From assembly GCF_001426405.1 (NCBI RefSeq), contig NZ_LMEP01000024.1:228678-292677 (forward strand): 64,000 bases of DNA. Direction: 5' to 3'. The notes beneath the pieces were generated by a model. The model searched no databases. It was not told the DNA's origin and was given only the letters and a program-made list of their open reading frames with translations. Position 1 is the first letter of the stretch; the number at the start of each line of letters is the position of its first letter. The translations under genes were made by a program, and so were the position numbers. Shown one piece after another: positions 51,932 through 60,772 of this stretch. This DNA is from Streptomyces sp. Root1304. GTDB lineage: Bacteria > Actinomycetota > Actinomycetes > Streptomycetales > Streptomycetaceae.

Positions 51932-53917
51932 GCCGAAGAAGCCGCCGCCCTCCGGCTTCTCGGTCTTCACGTTGATCGCCTGGTTCGGCTGGCCCTGCGT
52001 GCCCGGCGGCACGTCCTGCTCGGTCACCTTCGCGTCACCCCGGTCGGGGCCGTCCACGTTGCCGAGCTGGTAGCCCATCGCCGCGAGCGTGGCGCGCGCC
52101 ACGTCCAGGGTCATGCCCGTGATCGGCGGGACCGGCTGCGTCTGGGGCTGCTGCGGGCCCTTGGAGACCCGGAGCTTCACCTCGGCACCCTCGGCCGCCG
52201 TCGCGTTGCCGTCCGGGGTCTGCGCCAGGACCTGGTCCTTGGGCTGGTCGTTGTCGACGTACTCGGTGACCACGACGAAGCCCAGTTCCTTGAGCTGCTG
52301 CTCGGCCTGCGCCAGCTGGTTGCCGACCACCGGGGGAACGGTCTTCTGCTTCTGCTTCGCGACGGTGATCGTCACCTCGGAGTTCTTCTCCGCCTTGGTG
52401 CCGCCGTCGGGGTTCTGGCGCAGGACCGAACCCGGGTCCTCGTTCGACTCCTCCTGCTCCACCTTGACCTTGAAGCCCTTGCTCTTCAGGGACTCCTCGG
52501 CGCGCTCCTGGGACTGCTCGACGACGTCCGGGACCTCGAAGAGGGGCGCGCCCTCGGAGAGGAAGACCTGGACGGTGCCGTTGAGGTCCATGGTCGCGGT
52601 GCCGTCCGCGACCGGGATCTGGCGGCAGATGGCGCCCTTGGGCTGGTCGCAGCGCTCGGTGCCGGACTCCTGGACCTTCACCTCGGCGTTGGTCGCGAGG
52701 CCCGTCGCCCCCTGCATGGTCTGGCCGACCAGGTTCGGGACGGGCACCTTGCGGGGGCCGTCCTTGTCCTGGAACAGCGAGACGCCGATGAAGATCGCGC
52801 CGACGAGCACCAGGATGCCCGCGAGGACCAGCAGGATCGTCGAGGTGTTCGACTTCTTCTGGCCCCCGCCACGACGGCGGTCCGGGCGGTCGTCGTAGCC
52901 GTAGCCGCCGTCGTCCGCGTTGATCGGGGGCAGCATCGAGGTCTGGCCGGCCGGGTCGGCCTGGCGCAGCGCCGTCGTCGGCTGGTCCTCCGGCGGGTAA
53001 CCGCCGTAGCCCCCGCCGTACGCGGGCGCGCCCGCCATGCCCATCCCCATGCCCATCGCGGCGGCGGCCGCGACCGGCTGGCCGTCGAGGCAGGCCTCGA
53101 TGTCCGCGCGCATCTCGTCGGCGGACTGGTAGCGGTAGTCGGGGTCCTTGACCAGTGCCTTGAGGACGATGGCGTCCATCTCGGGCGTGATCTCGGGGTC
53201 GAAGTTGCTCGGCGGCTGCGGCTCCTCGCGCACGTGCTGGTACGCGACCGCGACCGGGGAGTCACCCACGAACGGGGGACGGACGGTCAGCAGCTCGTAC
53301 AGCAGGCAGCCCGTGGAGTACAGGTCGGAGCGGGCGTCGACCTGCTCGCCCTTGGCCTGCTCGGGGGAGAGGTACTGGGCCGTGCCGATGACCGCGGCGG
53401 TCTGCGTCATGGTCATGCCGGAGTCGCCCATGGCGCGGGCGATGCCGAAGTCCATGACCTTGACCTGGCCGGTACGCGTCAGCATGACGTTCGCCGGCTT
53501 GATGTCACGGTGCACGATGCCGGCGCGGTGCGAGTACTCCAGCGCCTGGAGGATGCCGACCGTCATCTCGAGCGTGCGCTCGGGCAGCAGCTTGCGCCCG
53601 GAGTGCAGCAGCTCGCGCAGGGTCGACCCGTCGACGTACTCCATCACGATGTACGGGATGGAGACCCCGTCGACGTAGTCCTCACCGGTGTCGTAGACCG
53701 CGACGATCGCCGGGTGGTTCAGCGAGGCGGCGGACTGTGCCTCACGGCGGAACCGGGCCTGGAAGGACGGATCGCGGGCCAGGTCGACCCGCAGCGTCTT
53801 CACGGCGACGGTGCGGCCGAGCCGGGTGTCCTGCCCGAGGTACACCTCGGCCATGCCACCACGGCCGAGCACCGAGCCCAGCTCGTACCGGCCGCCGAGG
53901 CGACGCGGCTCTTCCAT
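51929..53917 (-). CDS. pknB: Serine/threonine protein kinase PknB (PASTA type)
   Basis: Membrane kinase of 662 residues that senses wall fragments and phosphorylates division and wall proteins. The kinase domain (about 10-275) has GRGGMAEVYLG, VAVK, IVHRDIKPANVML, MDFGIAR and GTAQYLSPEQ, all intact. A Gly/Tyr-rich linker leads to a membrane helix near 359-379. Four PASTA repeats fill the outside part (VPNLVGQTMQGA, VPDVVEQSQERA, VPPVVGNQLAQA, VPPITGMTLDVA). ATG at 53917. It is the last gene of the fhaA-fhaB-pstP-ftsW-pbpA-pknB cluster; mycobacterial pknA has no counterpart between pbpA and pknB here. Confidence 0.95.
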   Translation of the reverse strand: MEEPRRLGGRYELGSVLGRGGMAEVYLGQDTRLGRTVAVKTLRVDLARDPSFQARFRREAQSAASLNHPAIVAVYDTGEDYVDGVSIPYIVMEYVDGSTLRELLHSGRKLLPERTLEMTVGILQALEYSHRAGIVHRDIKPANVMLTRTGQVKVMDFGIARAMGDSGMTMTQTAAVIGTAQYLSPEQAKGEQVDARSDLYSTGCLLYELLTVRPPFVGDSPVAVAYQHVREEPQPPSNFDPEITPEMDAIVLKALVKDPDYRYQSADEMRADIEACLDGQPVAAAAAMGMGMGMAGAPAYGGGYGGYPPEDQPTTALRQADPAGQTSMLPPINADDGGYGYDDRPDRRRGGGQKKSNTSTILLVLAGILVLVGAIFIGVSLFQDKDGPRKVPVPNLVGQTMQGATGLATNAEVKVQESGTERCDQPKGAICRQIPVADGTATMDLNGTVQVFLSEGAPLFEVPDVVEQSQERAEESLKSKGFKVKVEQEESNEDPGSVLRQNPDGGTKAEKNSEVTITVAKQKQKTVPPVVGNQLAQAEQQLKELGFVVVTEYVDNDQPKDQVLAQTPDGNATAAEGAEVKLRVSKGPQQPQTQPVPPITGMTLDVARATLAAMGYQLGNVDGPDRGDAKVTEQDVPPGTQGQPNQAINVKTEKPEGGGFFG

Positions 53918-54059
53918 AGCTAATCCAGCCCTCTCCGTCTGTCCCGACCGCACCCATGGGTGGTCCGGCGGTGTGTGCTGTTCGCGCATACGGTACCGGC
54001 CCCGGGCAGACGTTCCGCCAGGGACCGGTACCTGATACCTGACCGGTACATGGGCGAGG

Positions 54060-55526
54060 TCAGCCCCGGGTCTTCAGTACCGCCTTCATGACGGCCTTGG
54101 CGATCGGGGCGGCGAGACCGCCACCGGTGATGTCCTCACGGTCCGTGCCCGCCGAGTCCTCCACGACGACGGCGACCGCGACCGGGGAGCCCTCGGCGGT
54201 CTTCGCGTACGAGATGAACCAGGCGTACGGGCGCTTCGCGTTCTTCTCGCCGTGCTGGGCGGTACCCGTCTTGCCGCCGACCTTCACGCCGTCCATGTTC
54301 ACGTCGGCGTTGCGGCCGGTGCCGTTGGAGACGACGTTCTCCATCATCTGCTGGAGGAGCTGGGCGTTCTTCTCGGAGACCGGGCGGCTCATCTCCTCCG
54401 GCTCGGTCTTCTTGAGCAGGTCGACGTTGGGCGCGCGCAGCTCGTCGATCATGTACGGCTTCATGAGCTTGCCGTCGTTGGCGATGGCCGCCGTGACCAT
54501 CGCCATCTGGAGCGGGGTGGTCGCGGTGTTGAACTGGCCGATCGAGGAGAGCGCGTTGCCACCGCGGTCGGCCTTCTTGTCGTAGACCGAGGCGGCGGAG
54601 CGGACCGGGGTGAACTGCTCGGCGTTGAAACCGAACTTCTCGGCCATCTCGACCATCTTGTCGCGGCCGACGTCGTCGCCGAGCTTCGCGAACACCGAGT
54701 TGCAGGAGACTTCCAGCGCCTTGTTGAGGCTGGCGTCGGCGCAGCCGCTGGCGTGGTTGACCATCGGCCTGTTGGAGAGCGGGATCTTCCAGCCCTCGGG
54801 GGTCTCCGTCGCCGCGTTGATGTCGGTGACCTTGCCGCTCTCCAGGGCCGCGGCGGCCGTGACGACCTTGAAGACGGAACCGGGCGGGTAGATCTCGCGG
54901 ATCGCGCGGTTCAGCTTCGGCTTGCTCTTGTCGTTCTCCAGGGCCACCCAGGCCTTCTCGTCCTTGCCGGAGTAGCCGGCGAAGGTGGAGGGGTCGTACG
55001 AGGGGGTGGAGGCCATCGCGAGGATCTTGCCGGTCTTCGGCTCGATCGCGACGACGGCGCCGGTCTTGCTGCCGAGGCCCTCGAAGGCGGCCTTCTGCGC
55101 GGCCCCGCTGAGGGTGGTGACGACGTCGCCGCCCTTCTTCTTCGTGCCGGTGAACATGGCGAGGGTGCGGTCGAAGAAGAGCCGGTCGTCGTTGCCGGTG
55201 AGGATGCCGTCCTCGATCTTCTCGATCTGGTTGGCGTCGTAGGCCTGCGAGGCGTAGCCGGTGACCGGGGCCCACATGGGGCCGTCGGTGTAGGTGCGCT
55301 TGTACTTGTAGAACGTGTCCTGGGAGTCGACGGAGCCGGTGACGGGCTTGCCGTCCACGATGATGTTGCCCCGGACGTTGGCGTACCGCTCGATCTGTAC
55401 CCGCTTGTTGCGCGAGTGGGCGTTCAGCTCGTCGGCGCGGACGAACTGGAGCCAGTTGTCGCGGAGGAGCAGGGCGAGGACGAGCAGGCCGCAGAAGATC
55501 GCGACCCGCCGCAGCGGCTTGTTCAC
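54060..55526 (-). CDS. pbpA: Class B penicillin-binding protein (PbpA/FtsI-like)
   Basis: Transpeptidase of 488 residues that cross-links peptidoglycan with the SEDS partner encoded just upstream. One N-terminal membrane helix (RVAIFCGLLVLALLLRDNW). The penicillin-binding domain has SVFK near 218 (serine nucleophile), SCNS near 273 and KTGTAQ near 420. Its start GTG overlaps the stop of ftsW/rodA, consistent with a matched pair. In mycobacteria the counterpart is pbpA (Rv0016c). Confidence 0.94.
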   Translation of the reverse strand: MNKPLRRVAIFCGLLVLALLLRDNWLQFVRADELNAHSRNKRVQIERYANVRGNIIVDGKPVTGSVDSQDTFYKYKRTYTDGPMWAPVTGYASQAYDANQIEKIEDGILTGNDDRLFFDRTLAMFTGTKKKGGDVVTTLSGAAQKAAFEGLGSKTGAVVAIEPKTGKILAMASTPSYDPSTFAGYSGKDEKAWVALENDKSKPKLNRAIREIYPPGSVFKVVTAAAALESGKVTDINAATETPEGWKIPLSNRPMVNHASGCADASLNKALEVSCNSVFAKLGDDVGRDKMVEMAEKFGFNAEQFTPVRSAASVYDKKADRGGNALSSIGQFNTATTPLQMAMVTAAIANDGKLMKPYMIDELRAPNVDLLKKTEPEEMSRPVSEKNAQLLQQMMENVVSNGTGRNADVNMDGVKVGGKTGTAQHGEKNAKRPYAWFISYAKTAEGSPVAVAVVVEDSAGTDREDITGGGLAAPIAKAVMKAVLKTRG

Positions 55527-56944
55527 GGACGGACCACCTGGGTCATCTCGGCGTCGGGGGACGGAGCGGGCGCGGGCGCGGGACGGCGCGCGGTGTCGCT
55601 GATCCGGATCAGGATGCCGATCAGGGCCCAGTTGGCGATCACGGAGGAACCGCCGTACGCCAGGAACGGCATGGTCATACCGGTGAGCGGGATGAGCCCC
55701 ATCACACCGCCGGCGACGACGAAGATCTGGAGCGCGAAGGCACCGGAGAGGCCCATCGCGAGCAGCTTGCCGAAGGGGTCACGGGCGGCGAGGGAGGTGC
55801 GGACACCGCGCTCGATGATCAGACCGTAGAGGAGCAGGAAGACCATCACACCGGTGAGGCCGAGCTCCTCGCCGACGGTGGCGAAGATGAAGTCGGAGTT
55901 GGCGGCGAAGCCGATGAGGTCGGAGTTGCCCTGGCCGAGGCCGGTGCCGAGGATGCCGCCGGAGCCGAAGGACATCAGCACCTGGGTCATCTGGTCGCAG
56001 GCGGCGACCTTGTCCGCGCAGGCGAAGGGGTCCGCCCAGGCGTCCACACGGGCCTGTACGTGGCTCGCGAAGGAGGCCACGCCCACCGCGCCCGCGACGG
56101 ACATCAGCAGACCCATGACGATCCAGCTGGTCCGCTCGGTCGCCACGTACAGCATGATCACGAACATGCCGAAGAACAGCAGCGAGGTACCGAGGTCGTT
56201 CTCGAAGACCAGGATGAGGAGGCTGACCGCCCAGATCGTCAGGATCGGGCCGAGGTCGCGGCCACGCGGCAGGTAGAGCCCCATGAACCGGCGGCTCGCC
56301 AGGGCCAGGGCGTCCCGCTTCACCATGAGATAGCCGGAGAAGAAGACCGCAAGCACGATCTTTGCGAACTCACCGGGCTGGATGGAGAAACCTGCGACGT
56401 TGATCCAGATCTTGGCGCCGTAGACGGGGGTGCCGAGGCCGGGGACCAGGGGCAGCAGCAGCAGGACGAGGGCCGCCGCCATGGAGATGTACGTGTAGCG
56501 CTGGAGGACGCGGTGGTCCTTCAACAGCAGCAGCACGCCCACGAACATGGCGATGCCGATCGCCGAGTACAGCATCTGCTTCGGAGCGTCCGGGCTGAAG
56601 CTTCCGAAGTCCCGGATGGACTTCGCGATCAGCCGCGGCGACTGGTCCAGACGCCAGATCAGCACCAGGCCCATGCCGTTGAGCAGGGTCGCCAGGGGCA
56701 GCAGCAGCGGGTCCGCGTACGGGGCCCACTTGCGCACCACGAGGTGGGCGACACCGGCGAGCAGGGCGAGGCCGAGTCCGTACCCGAGCATGCCGGCCGG
56801 GACCTTGCCGTCGATCGCCAGGCCCACGTTGAGGTACGCGAACACCGGGATGACGACGGCGAACGCGAGCAGCGCCAGCTCGGTGTTGCGGCGGCTCGGC
56901 GCCTCGATCGCGCCGATGGTGGTCGTGTTGGTGACAACGCTCAT
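55523..56944 (-). CDS. SEDS glycosyltransferase FtsW/RodA/SpoVE family
   Basis: Polytopic membrane peptidoglycan polymerase of 473 residues with about 12 helices. Family signatures: the ISIQPGEFAKI-like segment (GFSIQPGEFAKIVLAVF), ENDLGTSLLFFGMF and the late MTMPFLAYGGSSVIANWAL. It works with the PBP encoded next to it. By position it matches rodA of the mycobacterial cluster (Rv0017c), but the sequence alone does not settle RodA versus FtsW. ATG at 56944. Confidence 0.93.
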   Translation of the reverse strand: MSVVTNTTTIGAIEAPSRRNTELALLAFAVVIPVFAYLNVGLAIDGKVPAGMLGYGLGLALLAGVAHLVVRKWAPYADPLLLPLATLLNGMGLVLIWRLDQSPRLIAKSIRDFGSFSPDAPKQMLYSAIGIAMFVGVLLLLKDHRVLQRYTYISMAAALVLLLLPLVPGLGTPVYGAKIWINVAGFSIQPGEFAKIVLAVFFSGYLMVKRDALALASRRFMGLYLPRGRDLGPILTIWAVSLLILVFENDLGTSLLFFGMFVIMLYVATERTSWIVMGLLMSVAGAVGVASFASHVQARVDAWADPFACADKVAACDQMTQVLMSFGSGGILGTGLGQGNSDLIGFAANSDFIFATVGEELGLTGVMVFLLLYGLIIERGVRTSLAARDPFGKLLAMGLSGAFALQIFVVAGGVMGLIPLTGMTMPFLAYGGSSVIANWALIGILIRISDTARRPAPAPAPSPDAEMTQVVRP

Positions 56945-56970
56945 GGTGGTGAAAGGCCCCCTACGGGTGC

Positions 56971-58461
56971 TTACTGCTTGCCGCAGTTCGAGGCCAGCTT
57001 CTGCTCCTCCGCGGTGAGGGCGGGACCCGGCGACGGAGCGGCTGTGGTGGGCTTGGAGTCAGGGGTGGCGGTGCCGTCCGGCTTCTGGGCCGGCGGCTTG
57101 CTCGCCTGGTCGGCGGCCTTCTCGGCGGCGGCACGGCGCTGCTCGGTCTTCTTGCACGCCGAGGCCTGCAGGGCCAGCTCGGAGATCTTCGTCTCGGCCT
57201 TGCCGAGGCTGCCGCCCGTGATCGTGTCCTCGACCTGCTTCCGCTGGTACGCGGGGAGGTACTTGAGTTCGATCTCGGGGTGGTCCTTCTCGACCTTCGA
57301 CAGCGAGATCCACGCCAGGTCCTGGCTGATGCCCTGGTACAGCGCCACGTGCTGGTCCTTGGAACCGACGAAGTACTGCGTCTGCGTCCAGCGCCAGCCG
57401 CCGTACAGCCCGCCGCCCACGACCGCGAGGACGAGGACCAGCAGGAAGGAGCGCTTGAGCCACTTGCGGCCGGTCCGCGGCTTCTCGAAGTCGTCGTCCG
57501 TGTACGACTCGAACGAGCCCTGCGGGGGCATGCCGCCGTAACCGTGGCCGTCACCGCTGCCGGGCGGGCCGAAGCCGCCCGCGGGCGGCTGCTGGTGCGG
57601 AGCCGTACGGCCGAGCCCGGAGGCGCGGCCGGCCGGGGTCTGCATCGCCCCGCCGTCGTTGAGCTGCGCCTGGTTCTCCGCGACGGCGCCCACGATGACC
57701 GGGGTGTCGCTGAGGTGGCCGGCGAGGGTGTCGCCGCCGTCGACGTCGAGGACGTCGGCGACGATCACCGTGATGTTGTCGGGGCCGCCGCCGCGCAGCG
57801 CGAGCTGGATCAGCTCCTGCACGGTCTCCTGCGGGCCCTGGTAGCTGGCGAGGGTGTCCTCGAGCGTCTGGTGCGAGACCACGCCGGACAGCCCGTCGGA
57901 GCAGATCAGATAGCGGTCGCCGGCCCGGACCTCACGGATGGAGAGATCGGGTTCGACGTGGTCGCCGCTGCCGAGCGCCCGCATCAGGAGCGAGCGCTGC
58001 GGGTGGGTGGTGGCCTCTTCCTCGGTGATCCGGCCCTCGTCGACGAGGCGCTGGACCCAGGTGTGGTCCTGCGTGATCTGCGTCAGGAGGCCGTCACGGA
58101 GCAGGTACGCGCGGGAGTCGCCGACGTGCACCAGACCGAGCCGCTGGCCGGTCCACAGCAGGGCGGTGAGCGTGGTGCCCATGCCCTCGAGCTGCGGGTC
58201 CTCCTCGACCATCATCCGGAGCTGGTCGTTGGCGCGCTGCACCGCCGTACCGAGCGAGGTGAGGATGTCGGAGCCCGGGACGTCGTCGTCGAGCGTGACG
58301 AGGGTGGAGATCACCTCGGAGGAGGCGACCTCACCGGCGGCCTGGCCGCCCATGCCGTCGGCGATGGCGAGCAGCCGGGGACCGGCGTAGCCCGAGTCCT
58401 CGTTGCCCTCGCGGATCATGCCCTTGTGCGAGCCCGCGGCGAATCGCAGGGACAGACTCAT
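56971..58461 (-). CDS. pstP: PP2C-type Ser/Thr protein phosphatase (PstP)
   Basis: Reverses PknB phosphorylation. The 496 residues begin with the PP2C domain (about 1-240): SHKGMIREGNEDSGY, LLAIADGMGG (metal Asp), VGDSRAYLLRDG, CSDGLSGVV and GGPDNITVIV. A disordered linker, a membrane helix near 345-365 (FLLVLVLAVVGGGLYGGW) and an outside domain of about 120 residues follow. ATG at 58461 is preceded by AGGTG. 26 bases separate it from ftsW/rodA. Confidence 0.94.
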   Translation of the reverse strand: MSLSLRFAAGSHKGMIREGNEDSGYAGPRLLAIADGMGGQAAGEVASSEVISTLVTLDDDVPGSDILTSLGTAVQRANDQLRMMVEEDPQLEGMGTTLTALLWTGQRLGLVHVGDSRAYLLRDGLLTQITQDHTWVQRLVDEGRITEEEATTHPQRSLLMRALGSGDHVEPDLSIREVRAGDRYLICSDGLSGVVSHQTLEDTLASYQGPQETVQELIQLALRGGGPDNITVIVADVLDVDGGDTLAGHLSDTPVIVGAVAENQAQLNDGGAMQTPAGRASGLGRTAPHQQPPAGGFGPPGSGDGHGYGGMPPQGSFESYTDDDFEKPRTGRKWLKRSFLLVLVLAVVGGGLYGGWRWTQTQYFVGSKDQHVALYQGISQDLAWISLSKVEKDHPEIELKYLPAYQRKQVEDTITGGSLGKAETKISELALQASACKKTEQRRAAAEKAADQASKPPAQKPDGTATPDSKPTTAAPSPGPALTAEEQKLASNCGKQ

Positions 58462-58640
58462 GCGCACCTGCCCTGTCGACGCCGCATCGGGGTACGGCCG
58501 GTCTCGACCCACACTGCCCACCCTCCGGTCGCTCCGGTCACACCGGTCGCTTCAGTCGCTCCGGTCAGGAGCACGGCACGGCCTGTGCCGGGGACCGTCC
58601 CGACTCGCTCGCTCCGCTCGCGCCTATTCATGATGTCGCA

Positions 58641-59165
58641 CTACTTCCGCAGCTCGATGACGGTCTTGCCGATGCGGATCGGCGCGCCCAGCGGAATCGG
58701 TGTCGCGGTGGTGAGGCGGGTCCGGTCGAGATACGTGCCGTTGGTGGACCCGAGATCCTCGACGATCCACTGACCGTCCCGGTCCGGGTAGATCCTGGCG
58801 TGCCTGCTGGAGGCGTAGTCGTCGTCGAGGACGATCGTCGAGTCGTGCGCCCGGCCCAGCGTGATCGTCTGCCCCTGGAGGGCGACGGTCGTGCCGGTGA
58901 GGGTGCCCTCGGAGACGACCAGCTTGGTCGGGGCGCCACGGCGCTGCCGCCCGCCGCCCGCGCTCTGCTGGCCGCGCTGCTGCGGTGGCGCGGCGGTCTG
59001 CCGCGCCTGCTGCTGCTGAGGTCGCGCCTCCTGGCGCCGCGAACCGCGCTGGGTGACCCGCGTACCGAAGAGGTCGCTGCGGATGACCTGCACGGCCACG
59101 ATGACGAACAGCCACAGAACGGCCAGGAAACCCAACCGCATGACCGTCAGGGTCAGCTCTGACAT
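58641..59165 (-). CDS. fhaB: FHA domain membrane protein (FhaB/FipA-like)
   Basis: Phosphothreonine-binding protein of 174 residues. An N-terminal membrane helix (VMRLGFLAVLWLFVIVAVQV), a Gln/Arg-rich linker, and an FHA domain from about 85: ITLGRAHDSTIVLDDDYASSRHARI and LGSTNGTYLD carry the conserved Gly-Arg, Ser-x-x-His and Asn-Gly residues. In mycobacteria FhaB/FipA binds PknB targets at the division site. ATG at 59165, 10 bases after fhaA. Confidence 0.93.
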   Translation of the reverse strand: MSELTLTVMRLGFLAVLWLFVIVAVQVIRSDLFGTRVTQRGSRRQEARPQQQQARQTAAPPQQRGQQSAGGGRQRRGAPTKLVVSEGTLTGTTVALQGQTITLGRAHDSTIVLDDDYASSRHARIYPDRDGQWIVEDLGSTNGTYLDRTRLTTATPIPLGAPIRIGKTVIELRK

Positions 59166-59175
59166 TGCCCCCGCT

Positions 59176-60036
59176 TCACCCTTCGGCTTGCCGGTAAACG
59201 ATGGTGGTGCTGCCCACGACGATCCGCGAGCCGTCGCGGAGCGTAGCGCGGGTGGTGTGCTGCCCGTCCACCACGATGCCGTTGGTGGATCCCAGATCCT
59301 GGATCGTCGAGGGCGTTCCGGTCCGGATCTCGCAGTGCCGGCGGGAGACGCCGGGATCGTCGATCCTCACGTCCGCGTCGGTGCTGCGGCCGAGGACCAG
59401 GGTCGGGCGCGAGATCTGGTGGCGGGTGCCGTTGATCTCGATCCAGCGGCGCGGCTGACTGCCCGCTCCGCCGTGCGTTGCGGGGCCGGGGGCCCCTGCC
59501 GTCGGCCGGTGGCCGGCGGCGCCGGGCGGCGGCGCGGCGGGCATGGGCGGGGCGCCGGCCGGGGGGTACCCGTAACCGCCGCGGCCCTGCCCGGGGCCCT
59601 GCTGCTGGTGGGGCTGGCCGTGCTGCTGCGGGCCGCCCGAGGGCGGCTGCGGCTGTGACGTACTCGACGCCAGCGTGCGGCTGCGGACGCGGTACAGGCC
59701 GGTGTCGAGGTCCTCGGCCTTCTCCAGGTGGACCTTGATCGGGCCCATGAAGGTGTACCGCTGCTGCTTCGCGTAGTCCCTGACCAGGCCGGCGAGCTCG
59801 TCGCCGAGCTGGCCCGAGTAGGGGCTGAGGCGCTCGTAGTCCGGCGCGCTCAGCTCCACGATGAAGTCGTTGGGGACGACGGTCCGCTCGCGGTTCCAGA
59901 TCTGCGCGTTGTTGTCGCACTCGCGCTGGAGCGCGCCGGCGATCTCGACCGGCTGGACCTCGGACTTGAAGACCTTGGCGAAGGTGCCGTTGACCAGACC
60001 TTCGAGACGCTGCTCGAAACGCTTCATGACTCCCAT
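59176..60036 (-). CDS. fhaA: DUF3662 and FHA domain protein (FhaA)
   Basis: Cytoplasmic protein of 286 residues. The N-terminal DUF3662 (FhaA_N) domain, about 1-130, starts MGVMKRFEQRLEGLVNGTFA. A Pro/Gly/Gln linker follows, then a C-terminal FHA domain from about 210 with LVLGRSTDADVRIDDPGVSRRH and LGSTNGIVV. In M. tuberculosis FhaA binds the phosphorylated MviN pseudokinase to restrain wall synthesis; the likely partner here is the gene at 11817. ATG at 60036 has GAGGAGG upstream. First gene of the cluster. Confidence 0.94.
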   Translation of the reverse strand: MGVMKRFEQRLEGLVNGTFAKVFKSEVQPVEIAGALQRECDNNAQIWNRERTVVPNDFIVELSAPDYERLSPYSGQLGDELAGLVRDYAKQQRYTFMGPIKVHLEKAEDLDTGLYRVRSRTLASSTSQPQPPSGGPQQHGQPHQQQGPGQGRGGYGYPPAGAPPMPAAPPPGAAGHRPTAGAPGPATHGGAGSQPRRWIEINGTRHQISRPTLVLGRSTDADVRIDDPGVSRRHCEIRTGTPSTIQDLGSTNGIVVDGQHTTRATLRDGSRIVVGSTTIVYRQAEG

Positions 60037-60511
60037 GGGGCACCTCCTCGGTCGTTGTGGTCCTGGTACTGCTTACTGATCGTATCCACGCGTCGGGAAA
60101 TCGGCTGGTTCCCCTTCTCTGCCCTGTGGACGAGTGTCACCTCTCACAGGCGTTCCCCACGGATCGTAGAGGCGGCCTGTGGACAGTGTCCCGCACCCGG
60201 CTGGAGAGAACGGGAGAGAGGTGGGTCGGAGGTGGGTCGGAGGTGGGTCGGTGGGGCGGGCTCCGGGGTCGGTCGGCGGTCGGGTCGGGGTCGCTTCGGG
60301 GTGCGTCCCGGGTCGGTCCGGGGTGGTCCGGGGTGGTCCGTGATGATCCGGGCGGTCCGTGGCGGGGTCCCTTCCTCTTCCCCCTCCTCACCTTGTTCTG
60401 CGCGAGCGGAGCCGAAACAACGGATGTGAATCCACGGTCTGCGACGTGCTAATCTTCTGATGTCGCCAGGCGCTCGCACCGAAAGGTGAGGGAGCCCGGA
60501 GCACACCCAAT
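60037..60511. other. Intergenic region between fhaA and tRNA-Leu
   Basis: No gene. It holds two TGTGGAC motifs (60126, 60178), an 11-bp triple repeat, a long G-rich stretch on the plus strand (60218-60345) and the tRNA-Leu promoter region with TAATCT at 60450-60455. The fhaA promoter should lie in the first 150 bases. Confidence 0.6.
60218..60250. repeat. 11-bp tandem repeat, three copies
   Basis: Three exact copies of GAGGTGGGTCG, leading into further degenerate G-rich repeats to about 60345. Confidence 0.85.
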
Positions 60512-60598
60512 GCGCGGGTGGCGGAATAGGCAGACGCGCTGGATTCAGGTTCCAGTGCCCGAAAGGGCGTGGGGGTTCAACTCCCCCCTCGCGCACCA
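60512..60598 (+). tRNA. tRNA-Leu (CAG anticodon)
   Basis: Class II tRNA of 87 bases with encoded CCA: acceptor GCGCGGG/CTCGCGC, anticodon loop TTCAGGT (CAG at 60546-60548) in stem CTGGA/TCCAG, long variable arm TGCCCGAAAGGGCG, T-arm GGTTCAACTCC. Confidence 0.96.
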
Positions 60599-60625
60599 GG
60601 AGCATCGCTCCCGTAGTACCGATCA

Positions 60626-60659
60626 GAAGGTCGGCACCGTGAAGACGGTGTCGGCCTTC
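60626..60659 (+). terminator. Terminator after tRNA-Leu
   Basis: Stem GAAGGTCGGCACCGT with loop GAAG and a mostly complementary right arm including G-U pairs, followed by TTCGG. Confidence 0.7.
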
Positions 60660-60719
60660 TTCGGTTTCCGATGGCGGACGGGTCCGCTGTCGGCGGTGAT
60701 GTGAGGTAGTACACAGAGG

Positions 60720-60752
60720 CCCGCCGCTCCTCGGTGCGGGAAGAGCGGCGGG
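60720..60752 (-). terminator. Terminator of the golvesin-like gene
   Basis: Stem CCCGCCGCTC with exact complement around a 13-base loop, 20 bases past the stop of the minus-strand gene. Confidence 0.65.
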
Positions 60753-60772
60753 GCCGGGCGTTCGGCGGTCGG

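Noticed and set aside
51932..53923. The long tail of the third sortase as a real domain
   Set aside because: It is the exact codon-register mirror of pknB, whose kinase and PASTA motifs are intact; the tail shows no fold of its own.
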